Assembly (NCBI RefSeq): GCF_018294505.1
Contig: NC_057802.1
Coordinates: 551,079,267 to 551,143,266 of the forward strand
Reading direction: 5' to 3'
Source: Triticum aestivum
Taxonomy: Eukaryota; Streptophyta; Magnoliopsida; Poales; Poaceae
Length of the DNA: 64,000 nt
Notes under the pieces: model-generated
The model's input: the letters and a program-made list of their open reading frames with translations, nothing else
What the model was told of the DNA's origin: nothing
Database searches by the model: none
Made by a program: the position numbers and the translations under genes
Part shown: one piece after another, positions 1-10,782 of the stretch
Position numbering within the stretch: position 1 is the stretch's first letter
Layout of the letters: every line of letters starts with the position of its first letter

Positions 1-715
1 AAATATGAAATTAGACATCATTTGAACTTATTATGTAATTAGGGACTAAATTTGGACACTTCGTTTGAGGAAAAAGAGGTAGATCTCCCATTTACTTAAA
101 ATATCTTATACAATCTTGAAAATAGGTGTCCCGAAGGGATGCATGTGATTAAAACAATTTTTTAGGAGGAGTTCAATCCATGCATGTTTTTGCTATCTAA
201 TTTTAGATTCTTAGATGCATGGAAATGATACTTTTCAGTTCCCTGTGTTGTTATGAAAATGCACGGGCTCTTGGTTCCAGCAAATAGGATTACTCCCATG
301 AGCAAGAAAGCTTTGTGATTCAGTAGACAGAGCAAACACTTTCTTGGTTAGCAAGAGTCAACTGGTATCTTTGTCAGAGGTACCATTCGATGTCTATGAA
401 GATAAATATTTGGTTTTATCATTTTTTGTAACAGTCCAAGCTGAAATGCCCCTTTGTGTTCCTACTAAACCTGTTTTGTATTTTTGTAGGCCGCAAAGGC
501 ACTACGTTGTGTGAATACGTGTCATAGTGGTCAGCGATGGCAAGCCTCCCCGTGTCCAAACTGATGTTATCTGGCCTCATGTAACATATCCCCTCTTTAG
601 TTTTTAGTCTCCTAATGTTACGGTTTAATTTCCTTGGAGTTTCTTTGTAATAGTCTAACGGGTAGTCATTGTTTCTTCTATGCATGAAAGCACAATTGTG
701 AAGGAAATAAAATGC

Positions 716-739
716 ATGTGTGTGTGTGTGTGTGTGTGT
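716..739. repeat. (TG)n microsatellite
   Basis: About twelve uninterrupted TG units followed by a C-rich stretch near 757-766. This is a simple sequence repeat; the Thr-His peptide it encodes is not evidence for a gene. Confidence 0.9.
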
Positions 740-891
740 TCTGTTTACTCTCTCTTCCCCCCCCCTCTGATTTGTCCACCAAACTATTGGGTTCACTTGA
801 AGGCAAGGATGTTATTGATTTACTCTAGCATGAGTTTTTATAGGAAGTATATAGTTTTTCTTAACGACGAGGGCTCACCGTCTATTATCAT

Positions 892-1008
892 AAATCAGTG
901 GCGCTGAGATGCATGGTGCCATCTTCTTACTGGCCTCCTTTCCAAAAGAAGTTCAATAAGCACTACACTGATAGACCAATCAACCATGCATCTCAGCACC
1001 ACTGATTT
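892..1008. repeat. 26 bp inverted repeat with 65 bp loop (foldback)
   Basis: The left arm (892-917) and the right arm (983-1008) are reverse complements at 25 of 26 positions, separated by 65 bp. The arms contain GCTGAGATGCATGGT and its complement. This is the geometry of a small foldback or MITE remnant, or of a hairpin transcript. I cannot identify terminal duplications, so the element class is open. Confidence 0.7.
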
Positions 1009-1599
1009 TTTTTTGCTTGGGTACACTATTTTGAGCTGTAACATTCTGAATAATATGGTTTGAATTTAATTAAACATTCAATATACATACAGTATTTTCA
1101 GTTTTTCACCACCGAAATCCATGGTACTAACTTTTTTCTTAATCTATTAACATCTGACATACTTCATAGATTAGGCAAATGCAACCTATGCCTCAGCTAA
1201 TTGATATATTAAAAAGCTCCCTACCATAATCAGAACATTTTTGTGTTGCAGAACTGGCATGATGCAGAACTCGAATGGCGTACCCAGTTAATGTTAGTTT
1301 GTATGTATTTCTACCAAAAATGCTTGAGCTATGATTAGTGATTTTTTATGTTGCGGTAGGTAATTATGGTAGTACTACAGCATTAAACGAAGAAGTTCAA
1401 TACATTGATATATTTTCTTGGTTACCGTTTACACTAGAAAATCCAATCAGTTGAACTCATTGCAGGATGTCCGACACAATAGTCAACATATTCTGGCCCA
1501 TAGTAGATGTCCGTGCTATCGTTGATATGCTACTCCTATTGTACAACAAAGTCGGATCATCTAATAGGTAAATCATGATATAGTTCCAGCTCATTCGAT

Positions 1600-1882
1600 T
1601 GTCAAGATGGGTAAAGCGTCTCAACTCTCCTCGTGGAGAGCCCGCATATTATATATTCATAAGATGGGGCTTATCCCATAAATGCATACACTTGATTGTT
1701 ACGATTGTGCATAGCATGTTGAGAGTAAGAGAGATACACGGAGGTCTACAAGAGAGTTAAAGAAGAGAGTTACATGCATCAACTTCTAATAAACCATGCA
1801 CGTTTAATCTTGATCTTTAACTAGACATCCGTAACATCCGCCATAAGATATCCATAACAGCCGCCATAATATATCTTTAACA
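1600..1882 (-). repeat. Copia-1 3' LTR
   Basis: On the plus strand it runs from TGTCAAGATGGG to CTTTAACA; on the element's own strand it therefore begins TGTTAAAG. It matches 30382-30664 with no length difference. On the element's 5' side it is preceded by a purine tract. Confidence 0.92.
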
Positions 1883-1891
1883 CCCTCCCTT
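1883..1891 (-). other. Copia-1 polypurine tract
   Basis: On the minus strand AAGGGAGGG lies directly against the 3' LTR, the position where plus-strand DNA synthesis is primed. The likely original pol stop (TAA, 1890-1892) overlaps its first bases. Confidence 0.8.
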
Positions 1892-3561
1892 AATCTGAAC
1901 TTCCCAAGTTAAGATTACGCTTGAATTCCTCAAACGGTCGTGCGGCCAATGCTTTTGTAAAACCATCTGCAAATTGATCCTTTGAATGAACAAACCGAAT
2001 CTGCAACTCCTTAATTATTAGCATCTCTTTCCCTCACAAAATGATAGTCAATCTCTATGTGTTTGGTTCTTGCATGAAAGATAGGATTAGCAGATAGGCA
2101 TGTAGCACCAAGATTGTCACACCAAAGACATGGGGTTGGTGTGTGACATATGCCAAGTTCCTTAAGCATGGACATGACCAATATAATCTCTGTTGTTGCA
2201 TTTGCCAATGCTTTGTATTCTGCCTCAGTACTTGACCTGGAAACTGTGGCTTGCTTCTTTGCACACCATGAGATCAAATTAGGTCCAAAGAAGACTGCAA
2301 AACCACCTGTTGATCTTCTATCATCTATGCAACCTGCCCAGTCAGAGTCAGAAAATGCACTAACAAGTGTGGATGATGACTTGCTAAAGGTTAGGCCAAT
2401 ACTCAAAGTATTTTTCACATATCTCAGTATACGTTTGGCAGCGGTCCAATGAGCTATAGTTGGTGCATGCAGAAACTGACAAACCTTATTGACAGCAAAG
2501 GAAATAGCAGGCCTGGTGAGAGTCAAATACTGAAGTGCACCCACCAAACTTGTATACTTAGAACCATCCTCTTGACTCAGGAGTTCTCCTTCAGCAAGAG
2601 AGAGTTTTTCTGAAATGGACAATGGTGTTGGTGATGGGTTACAGCCCTGCAATCCAGCTCTATTCAAAAGATCAGTTGCATATTTTTCTTGGGAAAGATG
2701 AAGACCACCTTCCTTGTTTTTCTTGACTTCAATACCAAGGAAGTAATGCAGGTCACCTAGATCCTTGAGGGCAAATTCTGAATTCAAATCCTTTAACAAT
2801 GCAGTTACTGCCTCATTTGAGCTTGTGACAATGATATCATCAACATATATAAGCACAAATATGGATGTTTTGAACTTGTTGTAAATAAATAGTGATGTGT
2901 CGGATTTAGAAGGAACAAAACCAAGTGTTTGCAACTTTGAACTCAGACGTAAGTACCATGCTCTAGGGGCTTGCTTCAACCCATAAAGAGATTTATCAAG
3001 CCTGCACACATGAAAACATTTATTCTTATCTTCAAACCCAGGAGGTTGTTTCATGTGCACTTACTCTTCCAGAACACCATGAAGAAACACATTCTGCACA
3101 TCTAGCTGTCTGAGACTCCAGCCTCTGGATACGACAATAGACAAAACAAGACGGATACTGGCAGCCTTAACAACAGGACTGAATGTATCCTCATAATCAT
3201 AGCCATACCTCTGTTTGAATCCTTTAGCAACAAGTCTAGCCTTGTAACGATCTATTGTACCATCTGACTTTCGCTTTATCCTGAACACCCATTTGTAGTC
3301 AATTAATTTTTTACCTCGATGTGAAGGAACTAGGTGCCATGTCTTGTTTTTTTGAAGTGCTTGGAACTCTTCCTCCATAGCTTTTCTCCACTTGGGATCC
3401 ACACTTGCTTCTTGAAAAGTACTAGGTTCTCCTGTTGAACACGCCAAGCCAAATTTAACTTTATAATTTACAGGTTGAATTACCCCTGTTCGAAGTATTG
3501 TACGGGGTGATGTACTATGTTGCTGGACTATTGTAGATGATCCAGGCGCAGGAAATACCAT
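1890..3561 (-). pseudogene. Copia-1 reverse transcriptase and RNase H (inactive)
   Basis: C-terminal half of a Copia polyprotein. The reverse transcriptase copies retroelement RNA into cDNA and RNase H removes the RNA strand. Visible motifs are RLVAKGFKQ, the QLDVQN block, [12 protein letters not shown], an intact catalytic [20 protein letters not shown], and the RNase H block [17 protein letters not shown] followed by SRSSTEAEY and [13 protein letters not shown]. One in-frame TAA (3061-3063) sits directly before the VHMKQPPGF block. A frameshift near 2010 moves the last 40 codons or so to another frame, where FADGFTKAL can be read up to a TAA overlapping the polypurine tract. The stop and the frameshift make it non-functional even though the catalytic residues survive. 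Confidence 0.9.
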
Positions 3562-5660
3562 AGACGGCCCCTAGACAGAGGATCCAGGCAATCCCGAGGT
3601 TGCTGCTGTGACATGTGCTACTGCCGGATCTTCTCTGGCCATATATGTGGGCGAAGCTTCAGTTGATGGCGCAGAAAACCCAAGCGAGCCATCTGAATCA
3701 GGCTGGGATCTCGCGCCTGCAGCGGGCTGGCGCACCGTCCGCCTGACATAGACCCGTGGGTCCGGGCCAAACCGTGTGGTCGGCCAGTCCCTTGATGGCG
3801 ACGCACGCGTGGATGACGGCCCCCCAGGTGAGGACGTGGCAGGCGGGGGTTGGCGAGCAGCCGCTCCTCGCATGGATTCTATGCTGTAGTGCTCTGATCC
3901 CGGAGCGGATCGCACCTGCGCTGACACCGCCGTTCCCGAGGTAGATTCGGGAGCAGCCCTGTCACGTAGCGGGGGACACATGAAATATGGGCCATTTTGG
4001 CCATTTTGTTCACCATTTGACCCCAAATTGTTTTCTGTTGCTTCACCACTTGAGCCTGCGTCATCACAAATCTCATTTGCACGGTTAGAAGAGTTAGTCA
4101 AGTGGTCAGTACAATTGTGATTCCCTTGATGAAAACCAGACAAAGGAGGTGGTAGTAGAAGGATTTCTTGGCGAAGTAGGGCACCGGCGTTAGGATGTAG
4201 ATGAGCAAAAGGGAAGACATTTTCATCGAAGACCACATCACGAGAAATATATACTCGACCTGTAGGAACATCAAGGCACTTGACACCTTTGTGTTGCACA
4301 CTATAACCCAAGAAAACACATTGTTTTGAGCGAAACTTGACTTTGCGAGTATTGTAGGGACGAAGGTTTGGCCAACAAGCGCATCCAAAGACATGAAGAT
4401 AGTTATAGTTTGGTCGAGTATGAAGGAGTCATTGCATGGGTGTTTCATTGTTGATGACACGACTGGGTAGCATATTGATGAGATGAACTGCAGTAAGAAA
4501 TGCCTCATCCCAAAATTTGAGAGGCATGGAGGCACCAGCTAGGAGAGCAAGTCCTACCTCAACTATATGCCTATGTTTGCACTCGGCAGATCCATTTTGT
4601 TGGTGAGCATGAGGGCATGAAACATGATGCAAAACACCCAACTTTTGGAAAAAACGAGTTTAACTTCTCGTATTCACCACCCCAATCAGATTGGATATCA
4701 AGGATTTTAGTGTCAAATTGGCGTTCAACAAGTGCTTGAAAATTATGAAAAACTTGAAAAACGTCAGAACGTTTTTTAAGAAGGTAGATCCAAGTGAATT
4801 TACTGTAGTCATCTATGAAACTAACATAGTAAGTATGTCTACCAACGGAAGAAGGAGCTGGACCCCATACATCAGAAAAAACAAGTTGCAATGGCTTGGT
4901 AGAAATACTAGTGGAAATAGGATATGGTAATTGACGAGCTTTCGTTTTCTGACAAGAATCACAAATGTTTTCAAGACTACGCTCACCAACACATGGGAGC
5001 TGATTATTCGAAGCACTTGTTGAACAATAACAAAAGAAGGATGTCCTAGATGTGCATGCCACCATTCCGATGAAATTTTGATGACACCACACACTTGCTT
5101 ATTGAAGCTTCTAAACTGAGGAATCAAAGGGTAGAGCCCATGCACACATCTACCGCGGTAGAGAATTTTCCTCATGGCCTGATCACGAATCAAAAAGATG
5201 TAGGGGTGAAACTCAAGAAAAACTTTGTTATCTATGGCAATACGATGAACAGAAAGAAGATTTTTCTCAGTTTGTGGGACATGTAAGATATTTCTAAGAT
5301 GAATATTCCGATGAGGGGTATTGACAATTGCATGACCAACATGATCTATCTTCATACCTTCACCATTTGCATTGTGGACTTGATCATGGACACGGTACTT
5401 CTCGCTCATGGTCACCTTTTCAAGCTCATTCATGATGTGATTTGTGGCTCCAGAGTCCACATACCAATTGGTATCAACTCCATAAGATGTATCTGCAGCT
5501 GCTGCAACTTTCTTGCGTTGGGAATTGTTCTCGGCATAGCGCCAATCACAATACTTTGCAATGTGGTTATTTTTTTTTTGCAAATTTGACATTTATTTTC
5601 ATACTCATCATAACCTTGAAACAGATGACCCCTATTGTTGTTATAGGAGGGGTGCCGGTT
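3562..5660 (-). pseudogene. Copia-1 zinc knuckle, protease and integrase (inactive)
   Basis: In order on the minus strand: a damaged zinc knuckle (CQIC...HIAKYC, about 5545-5592), an aspartic protease motif WYVDSGATNHI, the GAG-pre-integrase HAHLGHPS block, and an integrase core with Asp in FSDVWGPAP, Asp in IQSDWGGEY and Glu in NGSAECKHRH. Beyond the core lie the Copia GKC-type tail (VFLGYS, YISRDVVFDE) and a proline/serine-rich linker to RT. Frame changes occur in the poly-A run of the knuckle, near 5010 and near 4650. TGA (4429-4431) and TAG (3571-3573) are in-frame stops. The RT domain follows in the frame used after the second shift. Upstream the reading continues across the Maximus-like insertion into gag at 29448. 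Confidence 0.88.
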
Positions 5661-5665
5661 ATTGC

Positions 5666-7175
5666 TGTAAGTGCATCTAGTGCCCCTTAGTGATTTTGGT
5701 GTATTGAAGACTTATAGGTTAAGGGACTAATGTGTTTGTGAGTGTACACGGGTCTATAAGTCTATGAGGAGTTTGATATTTACAGAGAAAGTCGACCCCT
5801 AAAAATGAAGTTCTTCGACTGAGGACTTTGGATTTCTGAAGACTTTTTGAAGACTTTGAAAGTGAAGAAATTGGTGTGACCTTGAAGACTTGGCATTCAT
5901 TCGAGGAACATGAAGCGTGAAGACTTTTGTTTTCGTAGTTTCTTTTTCTCTTTCTTGAGTCATAGGAAACAACGTACTGTTAAAGGGGGTCGAGGAAATA
6001 CTAAGGAAAAATTTCCAAGTGATGCTCAACTCAAAATCCTACACCTACCAATCCCTTCGAGTGAAGCCATTGGAAATCTCATACAGTTCAGTCAATTTCT
6101 TCAGTGATAGAGACGAAGTTCTTCTGGTCGCTGAGGAATTTGTTCTGACTGAGGAGGTTAGGAATTCGCCAGTGCGGATTGCCTACACAGTGAGGAACAT
6201 GATAGCCCTGAGGAAATTGAGCCTCAAATATCCGACCGTTGCTATGCTACGCGCCAGCTGTCCCAAAATATCTACCCACCTAACGGTCATATCATTGAAG
6301 GGCATTTATGTCTTATCATGTCGGGCTGCTCCCTAGGCTATAAATAGCCGCCCCCTACAACCACTAGTTGGTTGGCTGCTCCGAGAGAAACTGACACTTG
6401 TCATTTGAGAGCATCCCATCCTTCGAGGACTTTGAGCGAAAATCATCAAGTGAGGAAACCCAAACCCAAACACCTACAAACCCAAAGTGATTGAGCATCA
6501 CTGAAGAGATTGATCCTGCGTGGATCCGACGCTTGTTACCTTTGAAGACTGTGCATCTTACAGACGGTTAGGCATCATGGTCTAGAGCATCCAAGAGGAA
6601 ATTGTGGATCGCCGAGTGAACGAGTTTGTGAAGGTTTGGAAGTCACCTGAAGACTTACCACGAGTGATTGGACGAGGTCTGTGTGACCTTAGTTCAAGGA
6701 GAATACGGTGAGGACCGTGTGTCCGGGACTGTGTGTCCTCAGGTTTAAATACCTAGCCGCTCCAACCAGACGTACAACTGTCACAACAGTTGGAACTGGT
6801 CTACCAAATCATTGTCTTCACCAAGCCTACTGGTTCTATTTCCTCAACTCTTTCATTTCTTCATTACAGTTGTTGTGTGCTTGTTCATATCTGTTTGAAG
6901 ACTTTGACTGAAGACTTTCTCAATTTCCTCAGATCAATTTCTTCAGTCTGTTTGTCTTCATCCTATGTTATCCTGTGTTTACGCTTTCTGTACTCTATGC
7001 TTGTCTTCATTTCATCATGATGACCATGCTTGTGTTCTGTTATGTTTACATCTGAGTACTTATTCCGCTGCAAGTAGTTCTTCGCTTAGGAATTTCCTCG
7101 CCCTGAAATTCCTCAGTGAAGAATTCATAAAAGTCGCCTATTCACCCCTCCTCTAGTCGATATAACGCACTTTCA
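5666..7175 (+). repeat. Maximus-like 5' LTR
   Basis: Runs from TGTAAGTGCATC to ACGCACTTTCA. It is rich in GAAGACTTTG and CCTCAG motifs. A TATA box (TATAAATA) at 6339-6346 is the likely promoter, giving a U3 of about 0.7 kb. The PBS follows at once. Confidence 0.9.
6339..6346 (+). promoter_or_regulatory. TATA box of the Maximus-like LTR
   Basis: TATAAATA in the context GGCTATAAATAGCCG, conserved in the other LTR near 28621. It is the only good TATA motif in this LTR and sits mid-LTR as expected. Transcription has not been shown. Confidence 0.65.
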
Positions 7176-7176
7176 A

Positions 7177-7189
7177 TTGGTATCAGAGC
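7177..7189 (+). other. Primer-binding site, initiator tRNA-Met type
   Basis: TTGGTATCAGAGC one base after the LTR. This matches the 3' end of plant initiator tRNA-Met, the usual minus-strand primer of Copia elements. Confidence 0.9.
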
Positions 7190-7242
7190 GAGGTACTCCC
7201 TTGTTTTGTGTGATTTTGGTTTAACCGCCTGGAGTTTTAGTT

Positions 7243-8826
7243 ATGTCGACCATAGGAATGAAGACCGTGCCATGCCCCATCTTTGACGGTCACGAGTATC
7301 TCAAGTGGAAGGCCATGATGAAGAAGCGCCTCATGGCTGTGAACAGCGAGCTGTGGACCGTCACTGAGATTGGTCTTACCGATCTGTGCAAGATGGCGGA
7401 AGCTGATGACATTCACAAGTACACTCTTCTCAACCTCACGGCGAAGGACGTCATCTGCTCCTGTCTGTCTCAAAATCAGTTCAGGAACATCATGCATCTC
7501 GATCATGCAAAGCTTATCTGGGACCGTCTCTCTGAGGTCTATGAAGGTCATCGAACCCGTCATGATCCTTGGTTTGAGGACTTCAAGGAATTTCTCAAAG
7601 CGATGACATTCGAACCAGAATCATCATCTTCTACACCATGCCTTATGGCAAAAGGTGCAAAGGTAACTGAATGCTATCTATCTGAATCCAATGATGATGA
7701 ATCTGGTGATGAATTTGGACCCAGTTATGTCAAACTTGCTTCCCTTGCCACTAAACAACAAAGAGCTTTAGAAAAAGTTAAATACATGCTAAATAAGAGC
7801 GATGATATGTTGGGTGAAGAAATGGATCAGTCGAAAGCTTTGGCTGAAAGTCTTCAGAGACTTCAGTCTAGGTTTGACAACCTTCAAGGTCATCATAACA
7901 CTCTCTTATCTGATCATGAGAAGCTTTCTTATGAATTTCTTTAAAGAAAGCAAGATCTTGAAAAGCTAAGAGTGAGTTATGAATATCTTCAGAAGGAGCG
8001 CGATTCATTACTTGCTCAACAAATCAGCGCTACTCAGGAAGAATTTGTTCCTCCATGTTTGAATTGCATTGAACATGAATCTGCTAATTCTTCACCTGAA
8101 TGTTCAAATGCTTCTAATGTTACAAATTCTTCAACTGTCTCTGCTATCACTAATTCCTCATCTGAGGACATTGCTAGTATTACTGATGATGCAGGGCTGA
8201 AGGAATTGTACATGACAGGCATGTACAAAAGCCTCAAAGGGCATCGGACTCTTTGTGATGTGCTTAAAAAGCAGATCCTCAATAGGAACCCTAGGAAAGA
8301 GGGTATTGCCTTTGAGAGGAAAATCAATGCTGATGTAACATATTGGAAGCCTGAGCAGTACCCCAAAACCTCATGGGTTGCTGCAAAGGGACCTCCAGTA
8401 GATCCATCTACTTTATCTGGCTTTACATGTGAATCTCCTCATTCTTCTGATGAGTCATTTGACTCCAACTATAAACTGCTCAAAAATCAGAATGGTGAAG
8501 TATTTGCTAGATATGTTGGCACTAACTGCAGGAATGGTTCCCCCGTGAAGAAAATCTGGGTTCCCAAAAGGTGCCTTGAAAATCTTCAGGTGAATGTCAT
8601 CATGACACCACCTGTGAAGAATAGGTCAAATTCTTCATATGGACCAAATTCTTCATACGGATCAAAGTCCTCATATGAACATCATCGTGCTAACACCTCT
8701 ATTTCGCAAGGAAGAGCTAAGGGCTATGAATATGAGCATTATTCTTCTAACCATTATGTTCATAAGTCCTCGAAGAATTTCTCTGCTTATTCATATGCTT
8801 ATCCTAACTCCTCTTATGTGAAATGA
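7243..8826 (+). pseudogene. Maximus-like gag (nonsense mutated)
   Basis: The structural gag frame starts at an ATG 67 bp after the 5' LTR (MSTIGMKTVPCPIFDG) and runs 528 codons with one in-frame TAA (7942-7944). The N-terminal third has the retrotransposon gag pattern around YLKWKAMMKKRL and LIWDRLSEVYEG. The middle is acidic and coiled-coil-like (SDEFGPSYVKLASLATKQ, repeated Leu/Glu heptads about 7740-8030). The C-terminal part is Ser/Asn/Tyr-rich. I see no CCHC zinc knuckle in this copy. The terminal TGA at 8824-8826 also looks secondary because related reading continues (NGLAFMPPFS). An intact gag would form the virus-like particle. Confidence 0.8.
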
Positions 8827-9158
8827 AATGGACTGGCTTTTATGCCACCTTTCTCTTATGGAGCTCGCAGAGTGATGAACTCTTTGCCACCCCTCAGATG
8901 TGGGTGGTGAAGAAAAGGAACTAATCTCTTATGCAGGGTCAGGTCTCCAGATGTGCTTAAACGTTTGAAGAATTTGCTGGAGACCTGAGAATGCCTGAAA
9001 GGACGCAGGCTTATCATGAAGAAATGAACTTTCATTTCTCACGTCCTCATACTGCTCTATCTGTTCTATTGCTTGATGAAATTGATCTGATGAAATTGAT
9101 GTCATATTCTTCACTAATGAAGTATATGAGTTCGTAAGTTGCACTAATTCATCTGCAG
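8827..9158 (+). other. Degenerate gag-pol junction
   Basis: Connects gag to the protease. A short gag-like tail can be read with a one-base frame change near 8895. After that the sequence has stops in all frames until CTGCAG at 9153-9158, after which pol is open. The segment ends in an intron-acceptor-like TTCATCTGCAG, but no matching donor is clear, so splicing is only a possibility. Confidence 0.5.
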
Positions 9159-9643
9159 GATGATCAACCCAAAGCCAATGAGTGGGTCCTCGATAGTGGA
9201 TGTACAAATCACATGACTGGTGACAAGAATCTATTGATGGATGTTCCCTTATCTCCATCGCATCTGAAGCATATCATCTTCGCTGACAAAGGCAAAAGTC
9301 AGGTATTGGGTCCAGGTAAGGTTGTGATCTCAAAGGATCGACACATGGACAAAGTCATGCTTGTCGAGTCCTTAGGATACAACCTCATGTCTGTCTCAAT
9401 GCTTTGTAATCTTGATATGGTTGTTGTCTTTGGCAAGTACCGTTGTGTTGTGATCATGGAAGCTGACAATTCCAAAGTCTTCGAAGGCTTTAGGAGAGGA
9501 GACTTGTATATTGTTGATTTCTCTACAGGACCACAACCAGGCGTATGTCTACTTGCAAAAGCTTCAGAAGGCTGGCTATGGCATCGACGACTTGGTCATG
9601 CAGGCATGAGAAATCTGCACACGCTCGTGAAGAAGAAGCATGT
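9159..9643 (+). pseudogene. Maximus-like pol, part 1: protease and GAG-pre-integrase
   Basis: The frame is open from 9159. The aspartic protease signature is WVLDSGCTNHMTG (about 9180-9220), followed by the usual LGPGKVVIS strand and the GAG-pre-integrase block LWHRRLGHAGMRNL near 9580. The frame is cut at 9643 by the Gypsy-like insertion. CATGT is duplicated there and the reading resumes in the same phase at 15723. This half shows no stop codon of its own. Confidence 0.85.
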
Positions 9644-10268
9644 TGTCAGGGATATACCCTGCGGTGTAACCCGCCGGATGTATGACCCGGCTGGAGCGTG
9701 GCGACTCACTGGTGACCCGCCTGGAGCTTGGCGATTCACAGATAACCCGCCCGATCTTGGTGACTCATTAGTAACCCGGCGGGCGGGTTAGATGGACAAG
9801 AAGGCCCAAAGCCCAGAAGGCCGGCTCACGTTATGATGGGCCGGCTTAAGAGGAAAGGGATGACGAATATTTCCTTTATGAGGAAGCAAGACCCGGACTT
9901 GTATTCAACTTGTAAGAAAAGATAGACTAGTCCTAGTCCTACTAGGACTCCGCATGTAACCCGCCCCTCTAACTTATATAAGGAGGGGAAGGGCTCCCCA
10001 ATAGGGACAAGTAACAAGAAGCAATCTCTAGGGCTAGACACCGAGAGCCGGTTCCCGGCGACTCTCCCGTGATCATAATGAGACCTAGCCTCAAACAGCA
10101 TGTAGGGTTATTACCCGTTGATGTTTCCCGGGGCCCGAAGCTGTCTAAATCCTTGTCTTGTGTTGCTTCTCTCGATTCCGCCCAACCCCTCTCAAGCTAC
10201 CGCATAAATGCGTTGGCCTCGCGACTAAGTCCTCACACTAGGACATCTGCCGTGACAATTCCACGACA
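9644..10268 (+). repeat. Gypsy-like 5' LTR
   Basis: From TGTCAGGGATATACC to TTCCACGACA, rich in AACCCGCC and CCGGC motifs. A TATA-like AACTTATATAAGG lies near 9970. Equal in length to its partner at 15093-15717. Confidence 0.92.
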
Positions 10269-10288
10269 GTTGGCGCCCACCGTGGGGC
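10269..10288 (+). other. Primer-binding site of the Gypsy-like element
   Basis: TTGGCGCCCACCGTGGGG begins one base after the LTR. I infer a tRNA primer but do not assign the tRNA. Confidence 0.75.
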
Positions 10289-10782
10289 CCGCGCATGGTG
10301 GTGTTGAGTTCTTGAAGGGATTTTCTAGGGATCAAGAGGTTCGCAATTTTCCGGCTGAAGAAGAGCCGGTGCAAAAGCGCCGCCGCAGGCGTTCTTCCTA
10401 ATCTACTCGGCCGTCGCCAGTCGTGGGTGGATTTACTTTTCTTTCAAAATCAGAGTCAGTCTTGTCTAAAGATCAAGCTCGGAATTTTCGTGACGATGTG
10501 TCGCGCACTACCGCGAAGCTGGTCCAGTCAGCATCTACACGTGTACTTGGACGATCTGCAAACGGGACTCCTCCTGAGATCTCCTGTAAACCGGTTTCAG
10601 ATTTACCTCATGGGGAGCAAAGGAAAAAACTGCAGCTCGATATAGTGTGCCACTTCGAGGCAAATCAGGAATCCATTGATAAACAGTTCAACGGGGAGCA
10701 TCAATCAATTTTCGTACTCCACGTCGGCCTCGTTGGTCTCCTCAAAGCGGTGTTGGTCCAAGGAAAGACTAGTTCAACATGA
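10289..10782 (+). pseudogene. Possible gag remnant of the Gypsy-like element
   Basis: An open frame of 119 codons at 10423-10782 follows a basic Arg-rich stretch (QKRRRRRS, ending near 10401). Its place directly after the PBS is where gag normally starts, but I see no recognisable capsid or zinc-knuckle motif. It may be a gag remnant or chance. Confidence 0.3.

Larger units (their letters stand above)
1..1599. other. Low-copy flanking DNA, no gene recognised
   Basis: AT-rich DNA to the left of the Copia-1 insertion. Reading both strands I see only short open frames. The longest ones, around 419-907, merely read through a (TG)n tract and so carry a His-Thr run. It contains one microsatellite and one strong inverted repeat, listed separately. 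It ends in TCGAT (1595-1599), the left half of the Copia-1 target duplication, so the native sequence continues at 30670. Confidence 0.6.

Noticed and set aside
419..907. Frames with His-Thr or Cys-Val runs
   Set aside because: They read through the (TG)n microsatellite and have no other support.
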